Numbered from the stretch's first letter, positions 1 to 9,101 are shown. The stretch is 64,000 nucleotides of DNA from Candidatus Endomicrobiellum mastotermitis (GCA_031272445.1 JAISTT010000018.1:45605-109604); one strand, 5' to 3'. Notes: generated from the letters alone by a model not told the origin. Program-made: numbers and translations.

Positions 1-1
1 C

Positions 2-370
2 GGTTTGCAGACTTTAATGTTTAAAAAAAAGATTAAGGCTGGAGCAGAGTTTTTTCAAACGCAAGCAGTTTTTGATGTATTGGAATACAAATTTTTTTTT
101 GATAAAGTAAAACACTTGAAAGTAAAGGTTTTGCCTGGAGTGATTCTTATTAAGTCTAAAAAATTTATGCAGTTTTTGCAATCACTTCCAGGTGTAAATA
201 TACCTGAAAAAATTCAAGATAGAATAAATTCTGCTTCTGATGCTTTAGCTGAAGGTATAAAAATTTGCTCTGAAACTATTAAGGAATTTCGCTCTTTTGC
301 TGATGGTGTCCATATCATGGCAATAGGTATTGAAGAATATATACCGGAAATAATAAAAAATAGTTTATAA
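2..370 (+). CDS. metF: 5,10-methylenetetrahydrofolate reductase, C-terminal part
   Basis: This is the C-terminal third of a flavin-dependent methylenetetrahydrofolate reductase, which reduces CH2-THF to 5-methyl-THF for methionine synthesis. The reading frame is open at the left edge, so the N-terminus lies outside the window and the apparent TTG start is probably an internal codon. Family signatures are GAEFFQTQAVFD, the segment LPGVILIKS, and the ending EGIKICSE...DGVHIMAIG, all in their usual order and at the usual distance from the C-terminus. A cobalamin-binding protein fragment at the right edge of the window could be the partner methionine synthase, although the two genes are 63 kb apart. 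Confidence 0.9.
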   Translation, partial: GLQTLMFKKKIKAGAEFFQTQAVFDVLEYKFFFDKVKHLKVKVLPGVILIKSKKFMQFLQSLPGVNIPEKIQDRINSASDALAEGIKICSETIKEFRSFADGVHIMAIGIEEYIPEIIKNSL

Positions 371-1039
371 AAATAAATTGAATAAAATATTATGTAATAA
401 TTATGAGGGTGTGAATTTTTTTTTTTTTTTGGGAAAGGGCCTTTTACCCATAAAATATTAAGAAAGTTTTGTTATATATATATTACTCTCTTTTTTTTCT
501 AATTTAAGCCCTTTATACGTTCATTTATAGTTTTTTATAATTAAATGTTTTATTTATCTTATAATAATGTGAATAAATATATATGATAACAAAAAAATTG
601 AAGAGTTTTTAGTGCCTTCTTTATTTATTCTATTGCAGTTGACTTTAGCAGAATCAGAAATAAGTTAAAACACATAAATTCATTGAGTATACTTGGTTTT
701 TTATTGTGGCTGTAGTAGATGTTAAAAAATAAAGCGACATTTTTAATTTGCTTAAATTTTTTTAGAAGTACTTGTAATGTAAAATAACAAATCCATAGAA
801 AATCATTCATCTAATGACTTTTTGACGTGGATTAGTAGCTGTGTTAAAGACTTGTAAAGTGTTTTTTATAATAAAGGACTGCGAGTTGAGCGTGTAGAGA
901 TCCTTATCCGTTCATATTTCATTTTCTGTGGCTTTTGGCAAGAAGAGATATTCTAGGTCCAGAAAAGAGTTTCTTTTGTAATTTTATAATGGAATTTTGT
1001 TTTTTTTGTTGGTTGGATGATTTCTATGACATAAAAGGA
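371..1039. other. Non-coding / decayed spacer upstream of the comM remnant
   Basis: No intact gene is visible on either strand. A run of 15 T at 416-430 precedes a short imperfect G/C hairpin at 431-449. The T run lies on the wrong side of the hairpin for an intrinsic terminator of metF. The right half (from about 870) may hold the degraded ATPase P-loop part of the comM relic that follows: short fragments such as VAFGKKRYS could match GPPGSGKTML, but I cannot align them convincingly. A 61-codon minus-strand reading frame at 625-810 has no recognisable features. Confidence 0.5.
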
Positions 1040-1621
1040 CTGTTGTGAAATAGCAGTAAATGAATTTATTTGCAGAATTGCATAAAGATATACTCTTGAG
1101 TTTTCCACAGTAGTTACTAGAAGATAATGATTTGAAAAACAAAAAATGTTTTATTTTTCTAGCTTCTCTTTATATTTGTTGTTGCAATTATGAATCTGTA
1201 CTGCTGTGGAAGTGGAAATTTATGATTATGATGATATAGAAAGGAGAATGTGTTTGCAATTTTTATCAGACAAAGAAATATCAAAATAAAATTTCCGAGT
1301 CTTTATTAATGGACAGATTAATGTTGCCTGCTTTAAAAATTTTTAGACTTTGAAGGATAATTGGGAGAATTTGACTATTGTGTAAGAGAGAGAGTTATAA
1401 AAGCAAGAGTGATTCAGAACGTTAGATTTTGAATACAAATCATGCGAATTCTAAAATGATCAAAAGAAGTAAAATGTTGTGAGTATCTTAGATAAAAAAA
1501 GCTTCTAATATGCTTAAAGAGTAAATATTGAAAAGTTAAATTTTTCAACAAGAGCTTACGATAAAATTTTGAAGATTTGAAGAAAATCGCTGGTTTTAGA
1601 AAAGGTAAGTGAAGTTTTTAT
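1040..1621 (+). pseudogene. comM: Frameshifted remnant of a ComM/YifB-type Mg-chelatase-like ATPase
   Basis: Pieces of the YifB/ComM family occur in the correct order, separated by frameshifts and stops. LFAELHKDIL (about 1066-1095) matches LFLDELPEFHKDVLE. FIFVVAIMNLYCCG (1169-1210) matches FMLVAAMNPCPCG. KISESLLMDRLM (1288-1323) matches KISGPLLDRIDIH. VRERVIKARVIQNVRF (1382-1429) matches the helix IRERV.KAREIQ..R. NTNHANSKM (from 1432) matches the following N(S/A).M segment. EKLNFSTRAYDKILKI (1530-1577) matches [23 protein letters not shown]. In other bacteria ComM is a helicase acting on incoming DNA during natural transformation. The six in-order matches make decay of this gene convincing, while its 5' part is not resolvable. 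Confidence 0.8.
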
Positions 1622-1664
1622 AAATTAAGTGTGAAAATTAAGAGATAATTTTAGAGGAGAAACT

Positions 1665-4079
1665 ATGTTGAGGTTAAGTAGGATTTTTTCGTTAAAAAAA
1701 ATGTTGGTACTTTTTATATTTATGGTTTTAGGTGTTAATCAATCTTTTGCAAGCGAAGCAAACCTGATTATTCCTGATTTAAATTTAGTCAGTTTTTTTG
1801 GTAACACTGTTAATGCTAAGACGCTCTTGACATATGGTCTTTTTATCTGTACTTTTGGAGTTTTGTTCGGACTTTATCATTTTTTTAACATTAAAAATCT
1901 TCCTGTTCATAAGTCAATGGAATCAATATCGGAACTTATATATGAAACATGTAAAACGTATCTTATAAGTCAAGGAAAATTCATAATTATACTTGAAATT
2001 TTGCTAGCAAATATAATGATAGTATATTTCGGGTTGTTACAGCATTTTTTAATAACCAAGGTTGCTATGATAGTATTTTGCAGTATTATAGGTATTCTAG
2101 GAAGTTATACTGTGGCATGGTTTGGCATGAGAATTAATACTTTTGCAAACTCAAGGACTGCTTTTGCAAGTTTAAAAGGTAAACCATTTCCTCTTTACTC
2201 AATACCGCTTTGTGCAGGTATGAGCATAGGCATGCTTTTGATAAGTATCGAATTGTTTATAATGATTATAATTCTTCTTTTTATTCCTTCTGATCTTGCT
2301 GGTGCGTGTTTTATAGGCTTTGCAATTGGTGAATCCTTGGGTGCTTCGGTTCTTAGAATTGCAGGTGGAATATTTACGAAAATTGCTGATATTGGTTCAG
2401 ACTTGATGAAAATAGTTTTTAGAATCAAAGAAGATGATGCGAGAAATCCAGGTGTTATTGCAGATTGTACAGGTGACAATGCTGGAGATTCCGTAGGTCC
2501 TACTGCTGACGGTTTTGAAACTTATGGCGTCACGGGAGTAGCACTAATAACATTTATAGTTTTAGCTATAAATGATCCAGTTTTGCAAGTTAAACTTTTA
2601 GTGTGGATTTTTGCAATGCGATTAGCAATGCTTGTGGCTAGTGCTTTCTCCTATTGGGTTAGTTCATTTATAATGAAAGTAAAGTATGCTGCTTTTGAAA
2701 AAATGAATTTCGAGACTCCATTAACATCTCTTGTATGGATTACTTCAATAATATCAATTATATTAACTTTTACAGTTTCTAATGTTATGATAGGTGATTT
2801 ATGTAACGGAACTTTATGGTGGAAACTTTCGTTTGTTATAAGCTGTGGAACAATAGCAGGTGCAATTATCCCGGAAGTAGTAAAAATTTTTACTTCTGTA
2901 AGAAGTGTTTTTGTACAGAATGTTGTTTCTTCTTCAAAGAATGGTGGAGCGTCGCTTAATATTCTCGCAGGGTTTACAGCTGGGAATTTTAGTGCGTATT
3001 TAATGGGTATGGTAATAATAATTCTTATGGGAATTGCTTACATAATTAGTTTAAGTGGTATAGGCTTAATTATGATAGCTCCAGCCGTGTTTGCTTTTGG
3101 CCTTGTAGCGTTTGGATTTTTAAGTATGGGACCTGTTACAATTGCAGTTGACTCTTATGGTCCTGTAACTGATAATGCCCAGTCAGTGTATGAACTTTCA
3201 CTTATTGAAAGTCTCCCTGGTATTTGTAAAGAAATAGAAGAAAATTTTGGGTTTTACCCTAACTTCAGTAAATCAAAAATATTACTTGAAGAAAATGATG
3301 GTGCTGGAAATACGTTTAAAGCTACGGCAAAACCTGTTCTTATAGGAACTGCTGTTGTGGGTGCAACGACTATGATATTCTCAACAATATTTGTACTTAC
3401 TGATGGGCTTAAGTTTGGTCTTACAAATTTATCATTATTACATGCTCCTTTTTTGTTAGGTCTAATTGCAGGTGGAGCTGTAATTTATTGGTTTACAGGA
3501 TCTTCTAATCATGCTGTGACAAGTGGTGCATATAGTGCTGTGGAATTTATTAAGAATAATATAAAGCTTGATGGCAGTTTAGATAAGGCCTCAATAGAAG
3601 ATTCTAGAAAAGTTGTTGAAATATGTACAATATATGCTCAGAAAGGTATGATAAATTTGTTTTTAGTTGCTTTCTTTACAACGCTTTCTTTTGCGTTTAT
3701 AGAACCTTACTTTTTTATAGGTTATCTTACCTCAATAGCTCTATTTGGTCTTTTTCAAGCAATTTTTATGGCAAATGCCGGTGGTGCTTGGGACAATGCG
3801 AAAAAATATGTTGAAGTTGACTTGCGCGAAAAGGGAACCGAGCTTCACAGGGCGGTTGTTGTGGGAGATACAGTGGGAGACCCTTTTAAAGACACTTCTT
3901 CAGTTTCAATGAATCCTATAATTAAATTTACAACACTTTTTGGACTTCTTGCTTTAGAACTTGCATTAGCACTTGATTTGAAAGGTATATTGAATGCCAT
4001 TCTTGCGTTGATATTTTTTATTGCTGCGGTTCTAGTTGTAATAAAATCATTTGCAGGTATGCGAAAAAATAAAGGTTAA
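1665..4079 (+). CDS. hppA: Membrane-bound ion-translocating pyrophosphatase (V-type, K+-independent type)
   Basis: An integral membrane pump that couples hydrolysis of pyrophosphate to ion (probably H+) export. The protein has 804 residues and many membrane helices. The substrate-binding loop is at about residues 256-275 (EDDARNPGVIADCTGDNAGD, then a second acidic motif GPTADGFETYG), and the C-terminal acidic loops are NAGGAWDNAKKYVE (about 702) and VVGDTVGDPFKDTSS (about 735). The position that separates K+-dependent (GNTTAA) from K+-independent (GNTTKA) enzymes reads GAGNTFKA at about 545-552, so a lysine is present and K+ independence is expected. The first 30 residues look like a signal or first helix. 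AGAGGAGA precedes the ATG. The pump probably lets the cell recover energy from biosynthetic PPi. Confidence 0.95.
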   Translation: MLRLSRIFSLKKMLVLFIFMVLGVNQSFASEANLIIPDLNLVSFFGNTVNAKTLLTYGLFICTFGVLFGLYHFFNIKNLPVHKSMESISELIYETCKTYLISQGKFIIILEILLANIMIVYFGLLQHFLITKVAMIVFCSIIGILGSYTVAWFGMRINTFANSRTAFASLKGKPFPLYSIPLCAGMSIGMLLISIELFIMIIILLFIPSDLAGACFIGFAIGESLGASVLRIAGGIFTKIADIGSDLMKIVFRIKEDDARNPGVIADCTGDNAGDSVGPTADGFETYGVTGVALITFIVLAINDPVLQVKLLVWIFAMRLAMLVASAFSYWVSSFIMKVKYAAFEKMNFETPLTSLVWITSIISIILTFTVSNVMIGDLCNGTLWWKLSFVISCGTIAGAIIPEVVKIFTSVRSVFVQNVVSSSKNGGASLNILAGFTAGNFSAYLMGMVIIILMGIAYIISLSGIGLIMIAPAVFAFGLVAFGFLSMGPVTIAVDSYGPVTDNAQSVYELSLIESLPGICKEIEENFGFYPNFSKSKILLEENDGAGNTFKATAKPVLIGTAVVGATTMIFSTIFVLTDGLKFGLTNLSLLHAPFLLGLIAGGAVIYWFTGSSNHAVTSGAYSAVEFIKNNIKLDGSLDKASIEDSRKVVEICTIYAQKGMINLFLVAFFTTLSFAFIEPYFFIGYLTSIALFGLFQAIFMANAGGAWDNAKKYVEVDLREKGTELHRAVVVGDTVGDPFKDTSSVSMNPIIKFTTLFGLLALELALALDLKGILNAILALIFFIAAVLVVIKSFAGMRKNKG

Positions 4080-4263
4080 AAGAGTTAAAGAAGAACTTGT
4101 AGAAAATAAATAGATTATATTCCAGTTGTAAGTTTAGTATTGCTAAAGTATTTTTGCGTAACAATTGAATATGCATAAGTAATTTGCCGCATCTTGCTTA
4201 TTATTGTAAATTTAAAATGTGATAGAGTGCTTGAATATTTAGAGTATCTTTTATATACAAAAA

Positions 4264-4953
4264 ATGAGATTTTTAAAAAATATTTTTGCATTTTTATTAA
4301 TACCTGCAATTGGAGCTGCAGGTTATGTGCTTAGTAAGTATCTGTTATGTTTAGTAGGCTTTGCCAAAAGTCAATATGCCCCTTTTTGGTTAGGTGTTGT
4401 GTGTTATATAATATTTCAGGCTGCTTTTTACAGGCCCATGAGAATTTATGTGTTTGGACATGAACTTTCTCATGCAATAGTAGGGATTTTGAGTGGAGCT
4501 AAAGTCAAGAAATTTAAAGTTGACAAAGAGTTTGGGAGTGTAGTTTTAACTGAAGATAATGTTTGTATAGCTCTTGCGCCTTATTTTTTTCCTATATATA
4601 CTTTTGCAATAATAATAATTTACATTTTTTTAGATTGGTTCGTAGGTATAAAAAGCTTTTATGGGTATTTTCTTTTTCTTATTGGTTTTTCGATAGCTTT
4701 TCATATCGTCCTTACAGTATATGTGCTTGTAACACAGCAACCGGATTTAAAAATTTACGGCGTTTTTTTTTCTTTTATTGTAATTTTTGCAGTAAATGTT
4801 GTTATGTTTACTGTAATCGCGGCTCTGGTTTTTCCTAAAGAGGTGAATTTTAAAGAAATATCTTTTCAAATCTTTGTTAATATAAGAAATGTTTATAAAT
4901 CCATGTATAACGGAGCATTAGAAGTATGGCTGGTATTCCAAAAGACGAAATAA
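4264..4953 (+). CDS. Membrane protein with HExxH zinc-peptidase-like motif (M50-like)
   Basis: A 229-residue, very hydrophobic protein with about five predicted membrane helices. Just after the second helix it carries FGHELSHAIVGILSGAKV, with H66-E-x-x-H70 as a potential zinc-binding and catalytic site. This placement of HExxH at the edge of a membrane helix resembles intramembrane M50 proteases and related membrane proteins. The second M50 motif (NxxPxxxLDG) is not evident, so proteolytic activity is uncertain. Its last 28 bases overlap the start of the next gene, suggesting co-transcription and translational coupling with the polyprenol/diacylglycerol-kinase-like protein. The substrate is unknown. 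Confidence 0.6.
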   Translation: MRFLKNIFAFLLIPAIGAAGYVLSKYLLCLVGFAKSQYAPFWLGVVCYIIFQAAFYRPMRIYVFGHELSHAIVGILSGAKVKKFKVDKEFGSVVLTEDNVCIALAPYFFPIYTFAIIIIYIFLDWFVGIKSFYGYFLFLIGFSIAFHIVLTVYVLVTQQPDLKIYGVFFSFIVIFAVNVVMFTVIAALVFPKEVNFKEISFQIFVNIRNVYKSMYNGALEVWLVFQKTK

Positions 4954-5513
4954 AAAGAAAAATATTTCACTTGTTATCTCTTATATATATAATTGGTTAT
5001 TGGTATATCTCAAAAGTTGTGATTATTTGTGGACTTTTGAGTGCAATTGTTATGGTTGTTTTTTTTGAGTATTTTAGATTTAAAAATCTTAAATTTAATA
5101 ATTTTTTCAAAGATAACTTTAAAGGTTTTTACAGACCTGAAGAAGCTGATGGAATTAGTGGTTTGATTGGTACATTGTCTGGAGCATTATTTACTGTTTT
5201 AATGTTTAATAACAAATATATGGTCTTTGCAAGTTTTCTCTACTTTGCTTTTGGTGATTCTTCTGCAGCTTTAATAGGTAAAGTTTTTGGAAAAAATAAG
5301 ATTTTTGCTGGGAAAAGTTTGGAAGGTAGTTTGATGTGTTTGATAGTTTGTTTTGTAGTAGGAGTTTTTATCTTTAACTGGAAGTTTGCATTAATAGGAG
5401 CTATTGTAGCAACTATAGTTGAAATGATACCCTGGAAAATAAATGACAATTTTTGGATGCAGATAATTAATGCTGGATTTTTGTCATTTTTGTCAAAAAT
5501 AATGATATATTGA
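4926..5513 (+). CDS. Dolichol/phytol/diacylglycerol kinase-family membrane protein (CTP-dependent type)
   Basis: A 195-residue membrane protein of the COG0170 (SEC59/VTE5-like) family, whose members phosphorylate polyprenols, phytol or diacylglycerol, often with CTP. Diagnostic segments are FGDSSAALIGKVFGK (residues 109-123), followed by KSLEGS (130-135) and a C-terminal P-x-x-INDN motif before the last helix. The same architecture is shared with CDP-diglyceride synthetases, so the substrate cannot be fixed from sequence. It overlaps the preceding M50-like gene by 28 bases, so a joint role in lipid or undecaprenol handling is possible. Confidence 0.75.
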   Translation: MAGIPKDEIKRKIFHLLSLIYIIGYWYISKVVIICGLLSAIVMVVFFEYFRFKNLKFNNFFKDNFKGFYRPEEADGISGLIGTLSGALFTVLMFNNKYMVFASFLYFAFGDSSAALIGKVFGKNKIFAGKSLEGSLMCLIVCFVVGVFIFNWKFALIGAIVATIVEMIPWKINDNFWMQIINAGFLSFLSKIMIY

Positions 5514-5539
5514 CATACTTTTGTATTCTATAATATAAT
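5510..5539 (+). promoter_or_regulatory. Consensus sigma-70 promoter for the deacetylase gene
   Basis: TTGACA at 5510-5515 and TATAAT at 5534-5539 are separated by 18 bases, and both hexamers match consensus. The -35 box overlaps the stop codon of the upstream kinase gene, so the promoter sits in a 47-base gap and gives a leader of only about 15 bases before the ATG at 5561. It suggests the deacetylase is transcribed on its own. Confidence 0.8.
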
Positions 5540-5560
5540 TAAAAAAGTTATAAGAGATAG

Positions 5561-6241
5561 ATGAAAAGAATAGTTGTGTTTATATTTCTTTTTTTTACTA
5601 ATTTATGTGTATGTTTTGCTCAAACAAAAATATTTTATTCTGATGGACCTAAAAATGTTAAAAAAATTGCTTTGACTTTTGACGATGGGCCTAGCAAGGC
5701 GACAAAAAAAATTTTAGCTATATTAAAAAAAAAGGGTATTAGAGCCACGTTTTTTCTAGTTGGTATAAGAGTTGAAGCTAATCCAGATATAGTGAAAGCA
5801 ATTGTTTCCGCTGGTCACGAAGTTGCAAACCATACTTATCAGCACATAAATTTTTATTCTTATAATGTGGAAAATAAAACAGATAAAGTAGAAAGAGAGC
5901 TTTTACAAGGCAAGAATGCAATAAGAAAAATTACTAATGTTGAAACTTTTTTAGTTCGTTTTCCATACGGCTACTCAAAATCGGATGCTGTAGAAGTGGC
6001 AAGAAGATATGGCTGTCATGTGATAAATTGGAGTTTTGGATGCGACTGGAAAAAAATAACTGTTGAAGAGATGCACAATAAGTATAGAAAAGCCGTAAGA
6101 AATGGGGCTATATTTTTAATGCACGATTTAAATGAAAGCAGTAAAGTTTTATTGTTTTTAAGTGATTTTATAGATGAACTTAAAAAATCAGGTTACGAAA
6201 TAGTTACTGTAAGTGAACTTTTAAAATTAAGTCACCTTTAA
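5561..6241 (+). CDS. Secreted polysaccharide deacetylase (NodB domain, CE4)
   Basis: A 226-residue protein with an N-terminal signal peptide (residues 1-20, ending CFA) and one carbohydrate esterase 4 domain. It has the canonical motifs: TFDDGP (39-44, metal and catalytic Asp), HTYQH (H91-x3-H95, metal ligands), RFPYG (about 144), the DW motif after NWSFGC, and LMHDL near the C-terminus (catalytic His). Enzymes of this family remove N-acetyl groups from peptidoglycan or chitin-like glycans at the cell surface. Peptidoglycan is the likelier substrate here, but a host glycan cannot be excluded. It has its own consensus promoter and is followed by 1.5 kb of decayed DNA. Confidence 0.9.
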   Translation: MKRIVVFIFLFFTNLCVCFAQTKIFYSDGPKNVKKIALTFDDGPSKATKKILAILKKKGIRATFFLVGIRVEANPDIVKAIVSAGHEVANHTYQHINFYSYNVENKTDKVERELLQGKNAIRKITNVETFLVRFPYGYSKSDAVEVARRYGCHVINWSFGCDWKKITVEEMHNKYRKAVRNGAIFLMHDLNESSKVLLFLSDFIDELKKSGYEIVTVSELLKLSHL

Positions 6242-7727
6242 TAGTAAAAACATGATAGTATAAGCTATGTTTTACAGATGCAATATGAACTTCTCTTTAG
6301 TAAATCTTTGAATTTTAATGTTTATTTTAGATATTAAATTGTATTGGAATAAATTGGTAAAGATGATGGTAATGTTAAGTTTTGATACAAAGAAGGATCA
6401 AGTGTATCACAATACTAATAAAATGCCAAGCAAGATAGCTGTGATGGGAAGCTTGTAAAGAAGCTGGAATAATGGTACAGGATGGAAGTTTAGTGGATAA
6501 ATAATTTAAGAGTAGGTGTGTTAATAAAAGTAAGTGTAAAATTAGTATAATATAGAGCTTATAAGTGAAGTTATTCTGTAGTAATCAGAAGAGTTACATA
6601 TGAGCTTCTAACCATAGAGGGTTGAGTCAATAGTCTTTTTCGATAAGGAGGATAAGTAAAACTTTAAATTAATGTGTAGGTTGATAAAGAAGATAATATG
6701 AATTTGAAAAAAGAGTATTTAGGACTGTATATTTTAAAGAAGAATAGTAATTACAGTTAAAAATGGAGGATAACCAGGTTAATAAATGAAACAGATTATA
6801 GAGATGATAACAAGCGCTTGCATTTTTACATTTGCTTTTCAAGTATTTATTCATCATAAGATGGATTTTTTAAACTTAGGACTAGTAGTATGTTTAGTAA
6901 TAATGTTAATTATGATGAAAAATAAATAAAATTAGATAGCACAAGAAAAAGACTTAAAGAAGTAAAAGAGGTAGAAATTATAAAATGTGGTGCAATTAAA
7001 GTAGCATATAAAAAAGAGTTTTATAATCTCATAATGAAAATAATGTTGAGGTCTTAATAAAAAATGGGGTTATAATAGTATAAGTTCTTTTACAATGTAT
7101 AAGAACAAATTTTCAAGAAAAAGTGAAAAAAGAGATATTGACTTAATTGCTCTAAGGTTATAAGAAGGTGTTTTGTTTTTAAATTACAATTTTTTGAAGT
7201 AAAAAGATATGCTCTTAACGGTTAACGGTAAAAGTATATTGAAAATTTGGCTTGAATATTTGAAAATGTAATTAATAAAATTGCTAGACACAAAAGAAGA
7301 GCGATATAAGATAGTTACGTATTTGTATGTGATGGACGAGTAATGTTTATTAAGTTTTTTTTGTGTTTAAGTAAAGAGTTTGTGATAGGAGTGTTATTTT
7401 GTACAATTATGATTTTCTCTAGATTTAAATTATATCAGAACATAGTCTTTGACTCTTTTTAATTTTCTTTACTGCTAATTAGTTAATAAGTTAATATTAA
7501 ATTTCTTGTTCCTGATAAAAAAACTTAGTTGATGTGTTTTTTGTGATCTAAAGCTAAAACTCAAAAAGAAGTAGCTTTCATAGCAGATTACTTCTTCTTA
7601 ATGATTTTTGAAGATAACTTACTTTATTTGTAAATATCAAATTGGACTAAGGTTCAAGATCTCTTATACATAGAGACGTAGAGAGTATGCTTTATTTCTT
7701 TAGATACTAGAGTTATGTTTAGTTGAT
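6242..7727. other. 1.5-kb decayed region without an intact gene
   Basis: No long open frame exists on either strand. Short open pieces on the plus strand alternate between frames, as expected from pseudogenes losing frame. One piece (LRVGVLIKVSVKLV near 6509) only vaguely resembles ribosomal L19. Another encodes a hydrophobic 47-residue peptide (6786-6929) followed in the same frame by a basic stretch beginning KLDSTRKRLKEVKEVEI. I could not assign a parent gene to any piece. No tRNA-like cloverleaf or transposase fragment was seen. Confidence 0.5.
6786..6929 (+). CDS. Possible 47-residue membrane peptide, or pseudogene fragment
   Basis: ATG at 6786 opens a 47-codon frame with one clear hydrophobic segment (from VFIHHKMDFLNLGLVV to LIMM). 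The nearest GGAGG lies about 15-20 bases upstream, too far for a good ribosome-binding site. Immediately after its stop the same frame continues with KLDSTRKRLKEVKEVEI, which suggests the stop interrupts a longer ancestral protein (membrane anchor plus basic tail). It may therefore be a relic rather than a gene. Confidence 0.25.
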   Translation: MKQIIEMITSACIFTFAFQVFIHHKMDFLNLGLVVCLVIMLIMMKNK

Positions 7728-8441
7728 TTATATAATACGTTCAAGAAGAAGAATAATAAACACACCTACAAACAGCATAAAATATGTAAGTCTATTTTTG
7801 CATTTATGAGTTTCTGGGATTAAATCTGAAGCAGAGAGAAAGATAAAAGTACCTGCAGTTATGCTTAGAAATGCGCTGAGAACGTTCATAGATATGTTTT
7901 TGAATAGGAACATACCTAAAAACGTGCCCAGCGGAGTAAAACAGGCTGTAAGAAATGAAAAAGCAAAAATTTTCTTTTTGGAAGCTCCATTATGCAATAA
8001 GATACCTGAAACTGTTATTCCATCAGGCAGCTTATGTAAAAGAATTGCAAGAGCTGTAAGAATTCCTATGCTAGTATTTGCTTCAAAGCCTACGGCAATT
8101 ATAAGTCCATCGGTAATTGAGTGTAAAGAAAATCCTATAATTGATGTTAGGCCTATATGTTTAGAGCATTTATCATCATGACAAGGATGAAACAAGATTA
8201 CAAACTGTAAAAAGAACATAGTCAGAAAACCCGAAAGAACATATATCATTATTTTAGTAGAATTGACGTTGATACTTAAGCTTTCAGGTATTAGGTGAGT
8301 AAATGCTAAAGTAAGCATTACGCCAGCTGAAAAGTTTATTATAAGGAAAGAGTTTTTTTCAGACCATTTATGAAAAGTCAATACTAAAATAGCTCCTATC
8401 ATTGCTGCACTTGCCGCTATGAGTGAATAAATAATTTCCAT
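7728..8441 (-). CDS. ZIP-family divalent metal transporter
   Basis: A 237-residue inner-membrane protein of the ZIP (ZupT/gufA-like) family, which imports zinc and other divalent metals. Signature transmembrane motifs are HSITDGLIIA (H107 and D111) and HKLPDG (H136, P139, D140), which form the binuclear metal site of helices 4 and 5. The loop between helices 3 and 4 contains a His/Cys/Asp-rich patch, HPCHDDKCSKH (85-95), typical of ZIP metal-sensing loops. The start is the ATG preceded by AAGGAAA. Twelve bases upstream lies the end of a CDF-like gene on the same strand, so the two probably form an operon. Confidence 0.93.
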   Translation of the reverse strand: MEIIYSLIAASAAMIGAILVLTFHKWSEKNSFLIINFSAGVMLTLAFTHLIPESLSINVNSTKIMIYVLSGFLTMFFLQFVILFHPCHDDKCSKHIGLTSIIGFSLHSITDGLIIAVGFEANTSIGILTALAILLHKLPDGITVSGILLHNGASKKKIFAFSFLTACFTPLGTFLGMFLFKNISMNVLSAFLSITAGTFIFLSASDLIPETHKCKNRLTYFMLFVGVFIILLLERII

Positions 8442-8453
8442 TTTTTTCCTTTC

Positions 8454-9053
8454 TCAAAGTTTCTTAATGATGTTATGTTCCAATTTTTTTGGAAATAAGA
8501 GAGAAGAATATCTCTTTTTATTTTTTAACATTTTGATAGATTTTTTTATCAATAGTATTGTTTGTATCATAATTAATACAGTAAAAAATATGCTTAGATA
8601 ATAATCTAAATAAATTATCCTTTCGAAAATTTGCTGCGAAAATCCTAATATTATCAAAAGCGATAATAAAGCTATAAAAATGAATTGTCTCTCGATGAAA
8701 GAGCAAAAAATAAATCCTATGGATACTATAGTTGTTATTATTTCTGCGATATTTGTAATATTTATAATTGTTGGTGATTGAATATTCATAGAGATTGAGA
8801 CTTTACTTATTATAATTAAAGTTAGAATAAAAAGAGTCAGTGAATTCAAAATAATTGAAACAATCTGTGCTCTTTGTAAGCTTTTGTCAGCTTCAGTTGA
8901 GCATGTAAATTTTAAGAATGAATAGAAAACGTTTATAATAATTAAGCCCGCATAAGAAAGTAAGGCAAAACTTTTAGAATAGAAAGCTCCTATTGTCTGT
9001 AAGAATATTAACATCAGGCTGACAATTAAGATAGTGAACGTTTTTGATTTCAT
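8454..9053 (-). CDS. Cation-diffusion-facilitator-like membrane protein lacking the metal ligands
   Basis: A 199-residue, six-helix membrane protein. Its layout follows CDF metal exporters: SFALLSYAGLIIIN (residues 28-41) aligns with LLSDAGHMLTD, QRAQIVSIILNSLTLF aligns with the R-x-E...LLN helix, and DYYLSIFFTVLIMIQTILLIKK aligns with the last helix D-x-x-x-S...LL. The residues that bind metal are gone: the first-site Asp is Tyr34, the His is Leu37, the second Asp is Asn41, and no H-x-x-x-D pair is seen in helix 5. The cytoplasmic C-terminal domain is also absent. Its position directly before the ZIP gene suggests an accessory or relic role in metal handling. Assignment to CDF is by pattern only. 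Confidence 0.5.
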   Translation of the reverse strand: MKSKTFTILIVSLMLIFLQTIGAFYSKSFALLSYAGLIIINVFYSFLKFTCSTEADKSLQRAQIVSIILNSLTLFILTLIIISKVSISMNIQSPTIINITNIAEIITTIVSIGFIFCSFIERQFIFIALLSLLIILGFSQQIFERIIYLDYYLSIFFTVLIMIQTILLIKKSIKMLKNKKRYSSLLFPKKLEHNIIKKL

Positions 9054-9101
9054 ATTAAGAACAACACATACATATTTCAGCTTTATTTGAGTACAATATA
9101 A

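Noticed and set aside
431..449. Possible metF terminator at the G/C hairpin
   Set aside because: The T run lies before, not after, the hairpin on the transcribed strand, and the stem has a mismatch.
625..810. Minus-strand 61-codon reading frame
   Set aside because: No ribosome-binding site, low-complexity AT-driven residues and no recognisable motif. It lies in the decayed spacer before the comM relic.
6500..6630. Ribosomal protein L19 pseudogene
   Set aside because: Only one short stretch resembles L19. The rest does not follow the family, so the match is probably chance.
6669..6857. Minus-strand 62-codon frame in the decayed region
   Set aside because: Opposite to the better plus-strand fragments, rich in Tyr, Asn and Leu, with no start signal or domain.
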